A stretch of DNA of 60,985 bases from Neptunomonas sp. (GCF_016744175.1 NZ_JADGEV010000024.1:1-60985), one strand, 5' to 3'; positions 8,871 to 18,016 are shown, numbered from the stretch's first letter. Notes: a model not told the origin generated them from the sequence alone. Translations and numbers: made by a program.

Positions 8871-9295
8871 GTTTTACACCGATCATTTTGAACCAACGGC
8901 ATGTTAACCTTACGGAAAGATTCGGGCTAGTTAAAAGCTAGAAAAAAGATATTTTTTTCATGAAAATAAGCTTGACACGAAAAAACACCAAAAATATCTA
9001 TTTTAATTGAGTATTTTTTAATCACGCTGCATATTGTCTTTAAATGAATATGTAACTCATTGAAATTAAAAAGAAAATACATATGGTTAAAAAATGATCA
9101 ATGTGAGTGAAAGCTCATTAAATGGGCTCTGTAAGACGTTTTTCTTACAGAATCCACAGGGTTATCCACAAGATATGTGTGTACCTTGCTCTAGCCCATA
9201 TGGCGCGTAGGATTGAGGGTTATTTTGATAGGTTGTTTCACTTTGTAGAAGAAATTAGACTGCTTTTTTCTATGCCAAATAGGATTGACATTTAG
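8871..9295. other. AT-rich intergenic region with hairpin and a DnaA-box match
   Basis: This region separates the divergent CDF and BASS genes. It contains A/T tracts around 8941-9030 that suggest curved DNA, and a TTGACA at 8972-8977 that could be a -35 element. A perfect 7-bp hairpin lies at 9129-9150 (CTGTAAG/CTTACAG). An exact DnaA-box consensus TTATCCACA lies at 9162-9170, with a weaker copy (GAATCCACA) at 9150-9158. No ORF of substance is seen. Confidence 0.45.
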
Positions 9296-10195
9296 ATGGA
9301 AAATACATCGATAACGCAGGTTATTTTACCCATTGCTCTGTTCTTTATCATGTTCGGTATTGGTTTGTCACTGGTGGTTGCGGATTTTTTAAACGTGAAG
9401 TCTAAACCTCTTGCTATTGTAGTAGGAAGCTTAATGCAAATGGTCGGCTTGCCTGTATTGGGGTTTAGCATTGTGGTGTTATTAAAAGTTCCTGCTGAAT
9501 ATGCTGTCGGAATAATGATACTGACATTTGCACCTGGGGGAGCTACTTCAAATATGGTTAGTTACCTTTGTCGAGCTGATACTGCTCTATCTGTTAGCTT
9601 GACTATTGTTGCTAGCATTTTGACACCATTTACACTCCCACTGTTTTCTTATATGGCTGTTTCTCATTGGCTTTCACTTGATGCAATAATTACTTTTCCC
9701 ATTGTATTCACTATTTTAAAATTATTGGGGATCGCATTACTTCCTGTTTTACTAGGTATGTGGCTGAACAATAAGGCCCCGTGGTTTTCAGCTAAATTGC
9801 AACCTATTATTAGATGGTGTTCTTTGCTGTTTATGGTTTTTGTTGTTGTTGGGATAGTAGCAGGGAATAAAGCTGAGTTATCGGGTATTCTGCTAGAGGC
9901 TGGGCCTGCAGTCGTGTTGTTATCTTTGAGTGCAATGTTGGCAGGGTGGTGGGCCGGAAGGCTTTTTAATTTACCTACACAGCAGAGCCTAACTTTAGCA
10001 ATTGAAACCGGTATTCAAAACGCAGGGTTAGCTTTAATGATAACTGGAGTTGTATTGCACAACACTGAAATGTCAGGTGTTGTGCTGCTTTACGGTGTGT
10101 TGATGCAAATACCGGCTGTGTTACTAATTATCCGTCGCCACTGGCAGTGGAAAAAATCAGCGATGATTGATCGTATGCAGCACTTTACTCGATAA
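9296..10195 (+). CDS. Bile acid:sodium symporter (BASS) family transporter
   Basis: The 299-residue protein is almost wholly hydrophobic, with 9-10 predicted membrane segments. It carries the BASS signatures APGGATSNM (residues about 80-88, crossover region) and ETGIQNAGLA (about 240-249). Family members import bile acids, pyruvate, pantothenate or other organic anions with Na+. The substrate here cannot be deduced, and bile acids are unlikely for a free-living marine bacterium. AGGA lies about 10 bases before the ATG. It is convergent with queE with a 17-bp gap and has no operon partner. Confidence 0.88.
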   Translation: MENTSITQVILPIALFFIMFGIGLSLVVADFLNVKSKPLAIVVGSLMQMVGLPVLGFSIVVLLKVPAEYAVGIMILTFAPGGATSNMVSYLCRADTALSVSLTIVASILTPFTLPLFSYMAVSHWLSLDAIITFPIVFTILKLLGIALLPVLLGMWLNNKAPWFSAKLQPIIRWCSLLFMVFVVVGIVAGNKAELSGILLEAGPAVVLLSLSAMLAGWWAGRLFNLPTQQSLTLAIETGIQNAGLALMITGVVLHNTEMSGVVLLYGVLMQIPAVLLIIRRHWQWKKSAMIDRMQHFTR

Positions 10196-10212
10196 TGTAA
10201 TACAGCAACGGA

Positions 10213-10842
10213 TTAATCTATTCCAATAACTTTGTGAGTTTGAAGGCTCATTTTCCAGCGCGGGTGCCTTAAACAGTATTCAATAACCTGCTGTGTGCTT
10301 TTTTTATGTTTTTCACTATCTAATGGCTGTAAGTAAAAGTTATCAAACTCTAGAGAAGTAAACCTTTCAGGCATTGCATCTGGCTGAGGGTAAACTAATT
10401 TTAGTTCATGGCCTTTATTAATGACTAAGGGTGCAGAAGCTTTTGGGCTGACACAGATCCAATCTATACCTTCAGGTAAAGGTTTGGTGCCGTTGGTTTC
10501 TACTGCAATTTCAAAGCCTAGATGGTGTACGGCGGTTATGAGTTCTTGTGTTAGTTGTAGTGCAGGTTCACCGCCTGTGAAAACGACGTAAGGCTTGCCT
10601 TCTGGTGTAGGCCAAAAGCTATTAATTGCATCTGCTAGCGCCTCTGCATTAAGGAACTTAGCACCATTTTGACCATCGGTTCCAATGAAATCAGTGTCAC
10701 AAAAATCACATATAGCAGAAGCTCTGTCCTGTTCTCGGCCTGACCATAAATTGCAGCCCGTGAAACGGCAAAATACAGAGGGCCGGCCAGCATGAGCACC
10801 TTCTCCCTGCAATGTGTAGAACATCTCTTTTACGCTATACAT
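10213..10842 (-). CDS. queE: 7-carboxy-7-deazaguanine synthase
   Basis: QueE is a radical-SAM enzyme that contracts 6-carboxytetrahydropterin to 7-carboxy-7-deazaguanine on the way to queuosine. The 209-residue protein begins with YSVKEMFYTLQGEGAHAGR, typical of QueE. Its cluster cysteines are spaced C30-X14-C45-X2-C48 instead of the usual CX3CX2C, a recognised QueE variant. The SAM-binding segment VVFTGGEPALQ and the substrate segment ETNGTK follow. No queC/queD lies beside it here, so the pathway genes are scattered. Confidence 0.93.
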   Translation of the reverse strand: MYSVKEMFYTLQGEGAHAGRPSVFCRFTGCNLWSGREQDRASAICDFCDTDFIGTDGQNGAKFLNAEALADAINSFWPTPEGKPYVVFTGGEPALQLTQELITAVHHLGFEIAVETNGTKPLPEGIDWICVSPKASAPLVINKGHELKLVYPQPDAMPERFTSLEFDNFYLQPLDSEKHKKSTQQVIEYCLRHPRWKMSLQTHKVIGID

Positions 10843-11089
10843 TTTTGTATTATTTCTCTAATCAAGAAGGTAGTTAGGACGTTAGTTTAGATACATATAA
10901 GGTATTTTCTCAGAAGTAGCAGAGTCTACAGAGGATTAAAATCATATCAAGTGGTTATCACTTCATTTATTAGCCCTAAGTTGTATTCATTGCTATAGAA
11001 GAAAAGCTAGAGGTAATGTATAAATTAAAATGTACTAAATTAACATCCTCTAAACAAAAGATTCCTTATAATAAAAAGATAGGTTACCT

Positions 11090-11731
11090 ATGTTTCTTAA
11101 AACGATTTCATCACTTGCACTAACAGGTATGTTAATGGCAGCGCCATTAGCGTTCGCAAAAGATAAACCCAAAGCCATGATTGCTCCAAGCCTATTCTCT
11201 TTCGAAGTGATGCATGATGGGGAAATGGTTGAGATTAAACGTAATCAAAACCCTGATAATGTAATTACCGAACTATATTCCACAACATTTAGGGGCATGC
11301 CACAAGCGATGCATCCCTTTGAACCATATGATGTTGAGACGGTTGCTGAGCGGGAATTTGTGCAGTACATGATTGCTGCTCAGAGCACAAAAAATATTAT
11401 GATTGTTGATACACGTACCATAGGATGGCACCAACGTTTAACAATTCCTGGCGCGGTTAGTTACCCTTATACGATGATGGATGACGCTGATGATAGAGAT
11501 TGGGCAATGGATGATTTTGGAGCTGTGAAGCAGTCCGACGGAAGCTATGATTTTACGAAAGCAAAAACGCTAGCAATGTTTTGTAATGGTTACTGGTGTG
11601 GGCAAACTCCATCCATGGTTAGAGCAATGCTTGAGCATGGGTATCCTGCAGAAAAAATCAAATATTACCGCGGTGGTATGCAGGCATGGACCAGCTTAGG
11701 CATGTCAGTAGTGGGTGAGGCAGTCGAATAA
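11090..11731 (+). CDS. Exported rhodanese-domain protein
   Basis: The 213-residue protein has a signal peptide (residues 1-23, ending APLAFA), so it is probably periplasmic. A single rhodanese domain spans about 85-208, with IVDTRTIGW and the sulfur-accepting loop beginning at Cys165 (CNGYWCGQTPS), then YYRGGMQAW. The second cysteine (Cys170) in the loop is unusual against the common CxxGxRS and could allow an internal disulfide. The role is likely sulfur or redox handling in the periplasm; the substrate is unknown. It is a single gene ended by a strong terminator. Confidence 0.8.
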   Translation: MFLKTISSLALTGMLMAAPLAFAKDKPKAMIAPSLFSFEVMHDGEMVEIKRNQNPDNVITELYSTTFRGMPQAMHPFEPYDVETVAEREFVQYMIAAQSTKNIMIVDTRTIGWHQRLTIPGAVSYPYTMMDDADDRDWAMDDFGAVKQSDGSYDFTKAKTLAMFCNGYWCGQTPSMVRAMLEHGYPAEKIKYYRGGMQAWTSLGMSVVGEAVE

Positions 11732-11762
11732 ACAATAAGGTTTTTGGAAGTATTATTGATTA

Positions 11763-11793
11763 GAAAAGGGTTTATTTTAAATAAACCCTTTTC
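11763..11793. terminator. Bidirectional intrinsic terminator
   Basis: A perfect 13-bp stem (GAAAAGGGTTTAT with ATAAACCCTTTTC) surrounds a 5-nt loop and is followed by T-rich sequence on both strands. It serves the rhodanese gene (+) and rdgC (-), which converge here. Confidence 0.88.
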
Positions 11794-11803
11794 TTTTACT
11801 TGG

Positions 11804-12712
11804 CTAGCGCTGTACTTGTCCACCAAAAGCTTCTAAGACTTGTGGGAAGAGGCGTTGGCACTCAAGTGCTAGGCGTGAAACATCACTGTCTAATCTTACT
11901 AGAGGGTCTTCGGATGACTCCTCATTCAACGTCTGAGTTAATTCATCGGTTGGTTTTACACGCTTTATTAGCAAATCATCTTGTAGAATAAAACTAAGAG
12001 TTTCATCCCACTGTAAAGCTAGTTTGGTGACTTGTTTTCCCGTTTCCAAATGGGCGATGACTTCACTGCTATGTAGATCGTGTCCTTTAATGCGAATAAC
12101 ACCACCTTCTTCTGTTTGATCTTTTAATTCACATTCATCCAAGCACGTGAAGGCAGGAGATGAGCTTGATTGTTGCAACCATTCCGACATTACAACACCC
12201 GGTGAGTGAACAGTGTCCGGCAAAGCAACAGGTAAGGTAGTTAGGCTATTACGCAGGAGGTTAAGTAGCTCTTCAGCACCTTTGTGGCTGGAGCTGTCGA
12301 CAACGATAAAACCGGCGCGAGGTAGAATAAGTGCACTTGTTTGTGAGAAGCGACTAAAAGCACGCGGTAATAAATCAATAATGATTTCATCTTTTAATTG
12401 AAGTTGTTCTTTGCGGTATACCTTTCTTGCCTGCTCGCGTTCAATCATGCCAACGCGTTCATTCAAATTTCTTTTAATAACATTTGCAGGTAAAAGTTTT
12501 TCTTCTTTTTGAGCGGTAATTAAATACGCTCCAGAGGAAGCAAATACAGTTTGTTCATCAAGTGCTGAATGCGGAGCAACCCAACCATAGCGGCTAAGTT
12601 CTTGGCTACGACATGGTTCAAATAAGTGTTCAGAGAAAGCGGCTTCTAGCTGTTCCTGTGTGTAATCTTGTTGCTCTGTAAACCGGTAAAAAACGAAATT
12701 TTTGAACCACAT
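11804..12712 (-). CDS. rdgC: Recombination-associated protein RdgC
   Basis: RdgC is a ring-shaped DNA-binding protein that restrains RecA filament formation and helps replication-fork maintenance. The 302-residue product has the family's usual length (about 300). It also has its N-terminal signature MWFKNFVFYRF and the conserved GWVAP segment at about 43-47, with no insertions. It is nucleoid-associated in other species. The gene lies downstream of hrpB on the same strand with a 120-bp gap and ends at the shared terminator. Confidence 0.93.
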   Translation of the reverse strand: MWFKNFVFYRFTEQQDYTQEQLEAAFSEHLFEPCRSQELSRYGWVAPHSALDEQTVFASSGAYLITAQKEEKLLPANVIKRNLNERVGMIEREQARKVYRKEQLQLKDEIIIDLLPRAFSRFSQTSALILPRAGFIVVDSSSHKGAEELLNLLRNSLTTLPVALPDTVHSPGVVMSEWLQQSSSSPAFTCLDECELKDQTEEGGVIRIKGHDLHSSEVIAHLETGKQVTKLALQWDETLSFILQDDLLIKRVKPTDELTQTLNEESSEDPLVRLDSDVSRLALECQRLFPQVLEAFGGQVQR

Positions 12713-12832
12713 AAAGCTTCCACTATAAGAAAATTAAAATCGCTGCTAGCTTAGAGGGAAATTAGCTTGAGTGACAGAGCAAAAAGCGCAACAAGATAAA
12801 TATTTGTTGTCGGGCCCCTTGTTACGTCTGCC

Positions 12833-15388
12833 TTATGGGGTATTTCTTAGGTGGCGCTTAGTCTTGTGAGTAGCAACGGCGCAAGACGGGTCATCTGGCC
12901 AAGGATGCTTAGGATAGCGGCCCTTCATTTCCTTTTTGACCTGAGGATATACATGTTCCCAGAAGTTCTCCAGGTCTTGTGTGACCTGCAAAGGGTGGCC
13001 TGCTGGTGAGAGTAAATGGATTATTAGCTTCACATTGTTAGCAATAGTAGGGGTAGATGTAGCGCCAAACATCTCTTGAAGCTTAACACCAAGCACGGGT
13101 GGGGTTTCACTATAGTCAATCTGAATTCTAGAGCCAGAAGGTACAGTGATGCGTTCGGGAGCAAGTTCGTTGAGTTGTTGTGGTAGTGGCCATGGAAGCA
13201 GGTTTTGCAGGATATGGTGTATATCTAGTTTGGCAAAATGATTAATATGGCTAACCTTGTTAAGGTATGGTGCTAGCCAGCTATCCAGTGTTGTTAGCAG
13301 TGCTGAATCTGATAAGTCAGGCCATTGGTTTTGTGCTTCTTTGGTTTTATTAGCTTCGTATAAAAAAGTGACGCGCTGACGCCACTGGATAAGTGCTTTT
13401 GTGTGAGTGAAAACAGTGAGGCCTTTGTTTGCTACAAGCCCTAACAAAGCGCGTGTCCGGGCATCCTCTGACGGTGATGTCAGCGGCTTTCGCTTAATGA
13501 TGAGAGCTGCGCAGTAAAATTGTTCTTCGGCAATGAGCTTTTGTTGTTTGTCGTTCCATTCAACCAAGTCACGTTGCTTTATCATATGTGCAAGAGGGCC
13601 CTCAAAAAGAGATGGACTAAACTTAGCGGCAAGCCAAATGTTATCGCTTGCTTGCCCCTCCTTCCCACCTAGTTGAGCGACAGCTAGCCACGTTGATTTA
13701 CTAAGATAATCGTTTTCGTGGGTGCTTGCTGCTCGTCCATTAGCCAGTTGAAAACGTGAATGTTCTCCTATGCGTTTTGCGATACGGTCTGGCCAAGCAC
13801 TGGCTATTAATAGTCCAAGCTGGTCTTCGGTACTAATAGTTATTTGCTGTGGTGTTTGTTTGCTTGCTGGGAGTTTCTGGCAAAGTGTAACGTAACGTTG
13901 GCATTGTTGTTTTATTCGGTAGAGTTGACCCTGAAGGGAAGGGGAGCACTTATTAGGTTCTCGAAGCCAGTCAAGGCGAATCTGTAAGTCGGTTTGTCGT
14001 GTGTTTAATGGATCTCGTTCTGATAGTAGTGCGGCTAATTCACATGCTTGATACTCCAGTTGGTACACTCGAGCAGTCAGTATCATGTGAGCCAAGCGAG
14101 GATGTACAGGTAGGCGCGCCATCTGTTCGCCTTGCGCAGATAAATGGTATTCATTATTACTGAGTTCTAGGGCTCCTAATTGGCATAGCAGCTCACGTGC
14201 TTGCTGGCACGGCGCGAGGCTGGGAGAGTCTAGCCATGCTAGTTCAGCAGGGTCGTGGCAGCCCCAGTGGTACAACTGCAATATAAGAGGCGTTAGGTCT
14301 GCTTGTAGAATTTCAGGTGATGTGAAAGAGGGCAGTTGTTCTTGTTGCTCTAACGACCAGAGTTTATAGCAAACCCCTGGAGCCGTTCGGCCTGCTCGTC
14401 CAGATCTTTGTGTGCTGGCTGCGCGTGATAATCGTCGAGTTTGTAATCGAGTCATACCTGTATTGGGGTCATAGATCGCTTGACGACTGAGGCCACTGTC
14501 GATAACTACAGTGACTCCGTCAATTGTAAGGCTCGTTTCAGCAATGGAGGTTGCCAAAACTATTTTTCGTAAACCATCAGGAGCCGGCGTTATCGCTTTT
14601 CGTTGCTGTTCTAAGTTTAAATCCCCAAACAACGGGGTGATGAGCAGCTCTTGTATACCTGTAGGGTAAAGTGATTCGTGAAGTAGTCTTTCGACACGAC
14701 GTATTTCGGCTTGCCCTGGCAGAAAGACCAGCAGGCTTCCTGAGTGATTGCTAAGAGCGGTTTTTATGGTAGCAACAATACGGGGCTCTATTCGTTCTTT
14801 GTACTTCCAAGGGGCGCCGTAAATCAGTTCAACAGGGAAGCTCCGGCCTTGGCTTTTTATTACTGGGGCGTCGTCAAGTAATTCCGCTATAGCTAGACTA
14901 TCTAGGGTAGCGGACATGATGAGAAGCTTTAAAGGGTCATCGTCCCGAAATAGAAGGCGGCCTTGCAAGATTAAAGCAAGACCTAAGTCTGCATCTAGGC
15001 TGCGCTCATGGAATTCATCGAAGATAACCAAGCCGATATCATCTAAGCTTGGGTCGGTTTGTAGCATTCGCGTTAGAATTCCTTCAGTAACAACCTCAAT
15101 TTTAGTTTTATTGCTAACCTTGGTGTCCATGCGAACACGGTAGCCGACGGTTTCTCCAACGGTTTCACCTAATGACATGGCCATACGTTCAGCGGCTGCA
15201 CGAGCTGCCAACCGACGCGGTTCTAACATAACTATTTTTCGGCCACCAAGCCATGATTGATCAAGTAATGCTAATGGTATAACGGTGGTTTTTCCTGCGC
15301 CGGGAGGGGCTTCTAATACGGCTTCATGTCGGGCGTTGAGAGCGGTTGTCAGGCTAGGGATTATCGAATGAATAGGCAGTGTTAACAT
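12833..15388 (-). CDS. hrpB: ATP-dependent helicase HrpB
   Basis: HrpB is a DEAH-box (SF2) helicase of uncertain physiological role. At 851 residues it is slightly longer than E. coli HrpB (about 820). Visible motifs: Walker A APPGAGKTT (28-36), DEFHERS in motif II, SATLD in motif III, and QRSGRAGRTAPGVC in motif VI. The HrpB-specific C-terminal domain ends in the P-K-HPWPDDP segment. Transcription runs toward rdgC. Nothing in the sequence suggests a specialised role. Confidence 0.93.
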   Translation of the reverse strand: MLTLPIHSIIPSLTTALNARHEAVLEAPPGAGKTTVIPLALLDQSWLGGRKIVMLEPRRLAARAAAERMAMSLGETVGETVGYRVRMDTKVSNKTKIEVVTEGILTRMLQTDPSLDDIGLVIFDEFHERSLDADLGLALILQGRLLFRDDDPLKLLIMSATLDSLAIAELLDDAPVIKSQGRSFPVELIYGAPWKYKERIEPRIVATIKTALSNHSGSLLVFLPGQAEIRRVERLLHESLYPTGIQELLITPLFGDLNLEQQRKAITPAPDGLRKIVLATSIAETSLTIDGVTVVIDSGLSRQAIYDPNTGMTRLQTRRLSRAASTQRSGRAGRTAPGVCYKLWSLEQQEQLPSFTSPEILQADLTPLILQLYHWGCHDPAELAWLDSPSLAPCQQARELLCQLGALELSNNEYHLSAQGEQMARLPVHPRLAHMILTARVYQLEYQACELAALLSERDPLNTRQTDLQIRLDWLREPNKCSPSLQGQLYRIKQQCQRYVTLCQKLPASKQTPQQITISTEDQLGLLIASAWPDRIAKRIGEHSRFQLANGRAASTHENDYLSKSTWLAVAQLGGKEGQASDNIWLAAKFSPSLFEGPLAHMIKQRDLVEWNDKQQKLIAEEQFYCAALIIKRKPLTSPSEDARTRALLGLVANKGLTVFTHTKALIQWRQRVTFLYEANKTKEAQNQWPDLSDSALLTTLDSWLAPYLNKVSHINHFAKLDIHHILQNLLPWPLPQQLNELAPERITVPSGSRIQIDYSETPPVLGVKLQEMFGATSTPTIANNVKLIIHLLSPAGHPLQVTQDLENFWEHVYPQVKKEMKGRYPKHPWPDDPSCAVATHKTKRHLRNTP

Positions 15389-15565
15389 GTGAGAGAGGTA
15401 TGCCTTTCGCTAATGGTTCATTAGTGGGGGTTTTTTAGTATAACGTGAACCGTGTTGGATGTTGATGTTCACATATGTAAAAGTATTTTTTCTTTGTATA
15501 AGTCACTATTTTTAAAATCTTTGCTACGATTATATTATTTAAGATTGTCGGGCGGGGAAGTTGTT

Positions 15566-16039
15566 TTGCGTTGCTTATTGAAGTTATTTGTCGCTAGTGT
15601 GTGTTGTATTTTTTCCGTGTTAAGTCTGGCTGTTTCTACACTGTCGTTCGCACAAGGTATAACCCCGGCTGTGTGCAATGCCATCACAAAAAAAGTGGAT
15701 CGAGAACTATGTATTTTACGTTATCAAAGTCAAGAAGTTCGAAAGGTTCAGGCGGATGGTGCACGTGATAAAGCAGAAAAAGAAGCCGCTTTTAGACAGC
15801 GCCAAGAGCAAGTAGCTAGCCAAAAGGGATTCGGTATGCCGCGTATAGAGAGATACTCGCGTAATAAGTTAAAAGTTGTCTTTGATCCCGTACTTCGTCG
15901 TCAAAGAGTTAAATGTATTGGTTATGATGCCCAGGGTGAATACGTGTATAGCCGCTCTTTTCATTTGCGACCACCCGCTGATCATGGCTTAATGAGAACG
16001 AGGGATGCATCAAAAATTACTAGATTGGTGTGTAGGTAA
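15566..16039 (+). CDS. Exported protein of unknown function
   Basis: I do not recognise this protein. Starting at the TTG preceded by GGGGAA (six bases upstream), the product is about 157 residues. It begins with a clear signal peptide (RCLLKLFVASVCC through LSLAVSTLSFA), giving a periplasmic or secreted mature protein. The mature part is basic and rich in Arg/Gln/Glu, with four cysteines (two soon after cleavage: AVCNA and ELCIL; two later: VKCIG and the C-terminal VCR). These could form two disulfides. The open frame extends 38 codons further upstream to 15452, but those residues lack a better start context. No partner gene is adjacent. Confidence 0.6.
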   Translation: MRCLLKLFVASVCCIFSVLSLAVSTLSFAQGITPAVCNAITKKVDRELCILRYQSQEVRKVQADGARDKAEKEAAFRQRQEQVASQKGFGMPRIERYSRNKLKVVFDPVLRRQRVKCIGYDAQGEYVYSRSFHLRPPADHGLMRTRDASKITRLVCR

Positions 16040-16044
16040 GACGT

Positions 16045-16527
16045 TTATTTAGAACTATCTTTGAGTACTTTGATGGCTTTATCAATTGATTGGTCTAAAT
16101 AATATCCATAAAACTCAGGTGTATTTACTCCTACCATATTAGGTACAAGGGTTTTTCCTTTTCGGTCCAGAAAAAGTAGGGTGGGTGTCAAGTTAGCGCT
16201 ATAGCGGCGTGCAAAGCGTTTTGGTGAAATGTCTTGCCCATTGGCATCAGTTATAACCCTATTTGAATCAATCATTACTTCTCTAAAAAGAACTTTCTTT
16301 GCGTAATGTCCGCCTTTGTACATAGGATCAAGAAAGTCATTATGAATCAGTTCGCAATAGCTACAATCACGTTGGCTTATCATCACAATAGAGACTTGGT
16401 ATTTTCCTTGAGTTTTTGCGTCCTCAAGGAAATTGTTGGCTGCAGGTAGTTCACCGGCCTGTGTAACAGAGAGGGCTGCACAGCTCACGAGAGCTGTAAT
16501 GTAATGTATGAGTTTATTCATGGTCAC
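16045..16527 (-). CDS. Periplasmic thioredoxin-fold protein (SoxW-like)
   Basis: The 160-residue protein has an N-terminal signal peptide (about 1-24, ending VTQA) and a thioredoxin-like core. The redox motif is C55-S-Y-C58 in ISQRDCSYC, and the cis-Pro region is in LTPTLLFLDRKGK (about 113-125). Such SoxW/thioredoxin-related proteins act as periplasmic disulfide reductants or oxidases; the client is unknown. Its ATG overlaps the stop of the alpha/beta hydrolase upstream by 4 bp, so the two are translationally coupled. Confidence 0.8.
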   Translation of the reverse strand: MTMNKLIHYITALVSCAALSVTQAGELPAANNFLEDAKTQGKYQVSIVMISQRDCSYCELIHNDFLDPMYKGGHYAKKVLFREVMIDSNRVITDANGQDISPKRFARRYSANLTPTLLFLDRKGKTLVPNMVGVNTPEFYGYYLDQSIDKAIKVLKDSSK

Positions 16528-17408
16528 TTTTGGTTTTCCAAAAATTCGACCAAAAGGTCAATAACTTCATCAGCGTATAGGTCTCTGAAATAATGATCGG
16601 CACCTTCAATAATACTGTGTCCGACTTGTGCATTAGAAACTTGAGCCATCATTTCGGGAAGCGCTGCTACCGTTTTATCCTCAGAGCCACTAATGACGAG
16701 TGTCTGTACCTCGATATTATTTAAGATATAAGGTGTATTAAAGCGTTTATCGGGTTGATAGTAATTTACGAAAGATTCGGTAGTAACTGTACTCTTGGGG
16801 CAGTAAATAAAGCCTGTGTTTTCAAGCCATGTGTCCTTATCGATTAGCTTAGCTTTAGCCAGCACTTCTGTTAGTGATTGGTTGTAACGTTGTTCGTAAT
16901 TTCTCTTTTCATCTTGCTCATTCCACGTGGCGGGAGCGAGTAATATTTGAGCTCTTACTTTTTCTGGATTATTGGCTGAGAACCATGCGGTTTGGTTTCC
17001 GCCTCGAGAATGCCCCATTAAGAATATATCTTGTGCGCCCTTATGTTTAAGCCAATCAATCCAGGTCGATATTTCATTAAGTGCATCGGTATGTTTGTGC
17101 TGATGTGGTATCTCACAATCATACATACCGTGTCTGTTATCGACTCCGAGGCTTAAGTTGATCGCTAGTGAGCTGATACCAGAGTCGACTAATAAGTCTT
17201 GTAGTGTGCTAATGAGCTCCATCTTGTTATGAGCAAGAGTGCCATGTGTAATGAGTACTATACCGTCTGCTAAGGAGGTGCCTTCGGCGAGTAATAGTTC
17301 TGCATTTAAAGTGTGGTTATTGTATGAGGTAGTGACTTCTTTTGCATATAGCGCTTGGTTTGCAAGTAGTAAGGATAATGATAATGCGCAGAAAATAAGT
17401 TTAATCAT
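16524..17408 (-). CDS. Exported alpha/beta hydrolase
   Basis: This is a serine hydrolase of the alpha/beta fold with a signal peptide (MIKLIFCALSLSLLLANQA), so it is probably periplasmic. The nucleophile elbow is GHSRGG, the oxyanion region is LITHGT, and the C-terminal acid/His region reads SGSEDKT...EGADHYF. The ATG at 17408 is preferred over the upstream open start because GAGG sits five to six bases before it and the signal peptide begins there. The substrate is unknown. It is coupled to the thioredoxin-fold gene that follows. Its ribosome site lies inside a large inverted repeat. Confidence 0.8.
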   Translation of the reverse strand: MIKLIFCALSLSLLLANQALYAKEVTTSYNNHTLNAELLLAEGTSLADGIVLITHGTLAHNKMELISTLQDLLVDSGISSLAINLSLGVDNRHGMYDCEIPHQHKHTDALNEISTWIDWLKHKGAQDIFLMGHSRGGNQTAWFSANNPEKVRAQILLAPATWNEQDEKRNYEQRYNQSLTEVLAKAKLIDKDTWLENTGFIYCPKSTVTTESFVNYYQPDKRFNTPYILNNIEVQTLVISGSEDKTVAALPEMMAQVSNAQVGHSIIEGADHYFRDLYADEVIDLLVEFLENQK

Positions 17409-17412
17409 GCAA

Positions 17413-17461
17413 ACCTCTATTATTGTTATAAGCTTATAATAAACCAAACAATAACAGAGGT
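17413..17461. promoter_or_regulatory. Nested inverted repeat over the hydrolase leader
   Basis: Two 15-nt arms, ACCTCTATTATTGTT (17413-17427) and AACAATAACAGAGGT (17447-17461), pair with one mismatch. They enclose a perfect 14-bp palindrome TTATAAGCTTATAA (17426-17439). On the minus strand one outer arm contains the GAGG ribosome site of the hydrolase gene. It could be a protein operator or an RNA structure that masks translation; no T-run follows, so it is not a standard terminator. Confidence 0.5.
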
Positions 17462-17473
17462 CTCTAATTTAGG

Positions 17474-18016
17474 CTACAGACCTTCGTAGGCCAGCATGGT
17501 ATAGACAGGAATGCCCGCTTCCTGAATACGGGTCGAGCCATGTAGATCAGGTAAGTCTACAAGTGCCGCGCTCTCTATAACGTCAGCGCCAAGTTTTTTG
17601 ATGAGAGTGCAAGCGGCTAAGATAGTCCCGCCAGTAGCAATTAAATCATCAAAGACTAGTACTTTGTCGCCAGGGCCTACAGAGTCGATTTGCATCTCTA
17701 CCGCAGCACTTCCATATTCAAGGTCATACTCTTGGTGAACAGTTTCTCCAGGAAGTTTGCCTTTTTTGCGTACCAGAACCAAAGGCTTCTGCATTTGGTA
17801 GGCCATAATTGAAGCAATGAGAAAGCCTCTAGCATCGATACAAGCGATGTGTGTCAGCTCTGAATCCATATATCGTTGAATAAAAGCATCAGCGACCATG
17901 CGTAATGCTTTTGGGTCTTTGAAAATTGGCGTGATGTCACGAAAGACAACACCTGGTTCAGGCCAGTCAGGAAGTGAGCGGATCACTGATTTGACATAAA
18001 ATTCGTCGTAAGACAT
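17474..18016 (-). CDS. apt: Adenine phosphoribosyltransferase
   Basis: Apt salvages adenine to AMP using PRPP. The 180-residue product has the family length and the PRPP-binding motif VLVFDDLIATGGT at 119-131. It also has the PGVVFRDITP segment near residues 21-30 and GETVHQEY (90-97). In pseudomonads apt also lies next to the FNR-type regulator gene anr, and the same neighbourhood is seen here, although a candidate small RNA gene separates the two. Confidence 0.95.
   Translation of the reverse strand: MSYDEFYVKSVIRSLPDWPEPGVVFRDITPIFKDPKALRMVADAFIQRYMDSELTHIACIDARGFLIASIMAYQMQKPLVLVRKKGKLPGETVHQEYDLEYGSAAVEMQIDSVGPGDKVLVFDDLIATGGTILAACTLIKKLGADVIESAALVDLPDLHGSTRIQEAGIPVYTMLAYEGL

Noticed and set aside
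9150-9170. Possible replication origin because of DnaA boxes
   Set aside because: There are only one exact and one weak box, with no dnaA/dnaN/gidA genes or AT-rich unwinding repeats; too little for an origin.
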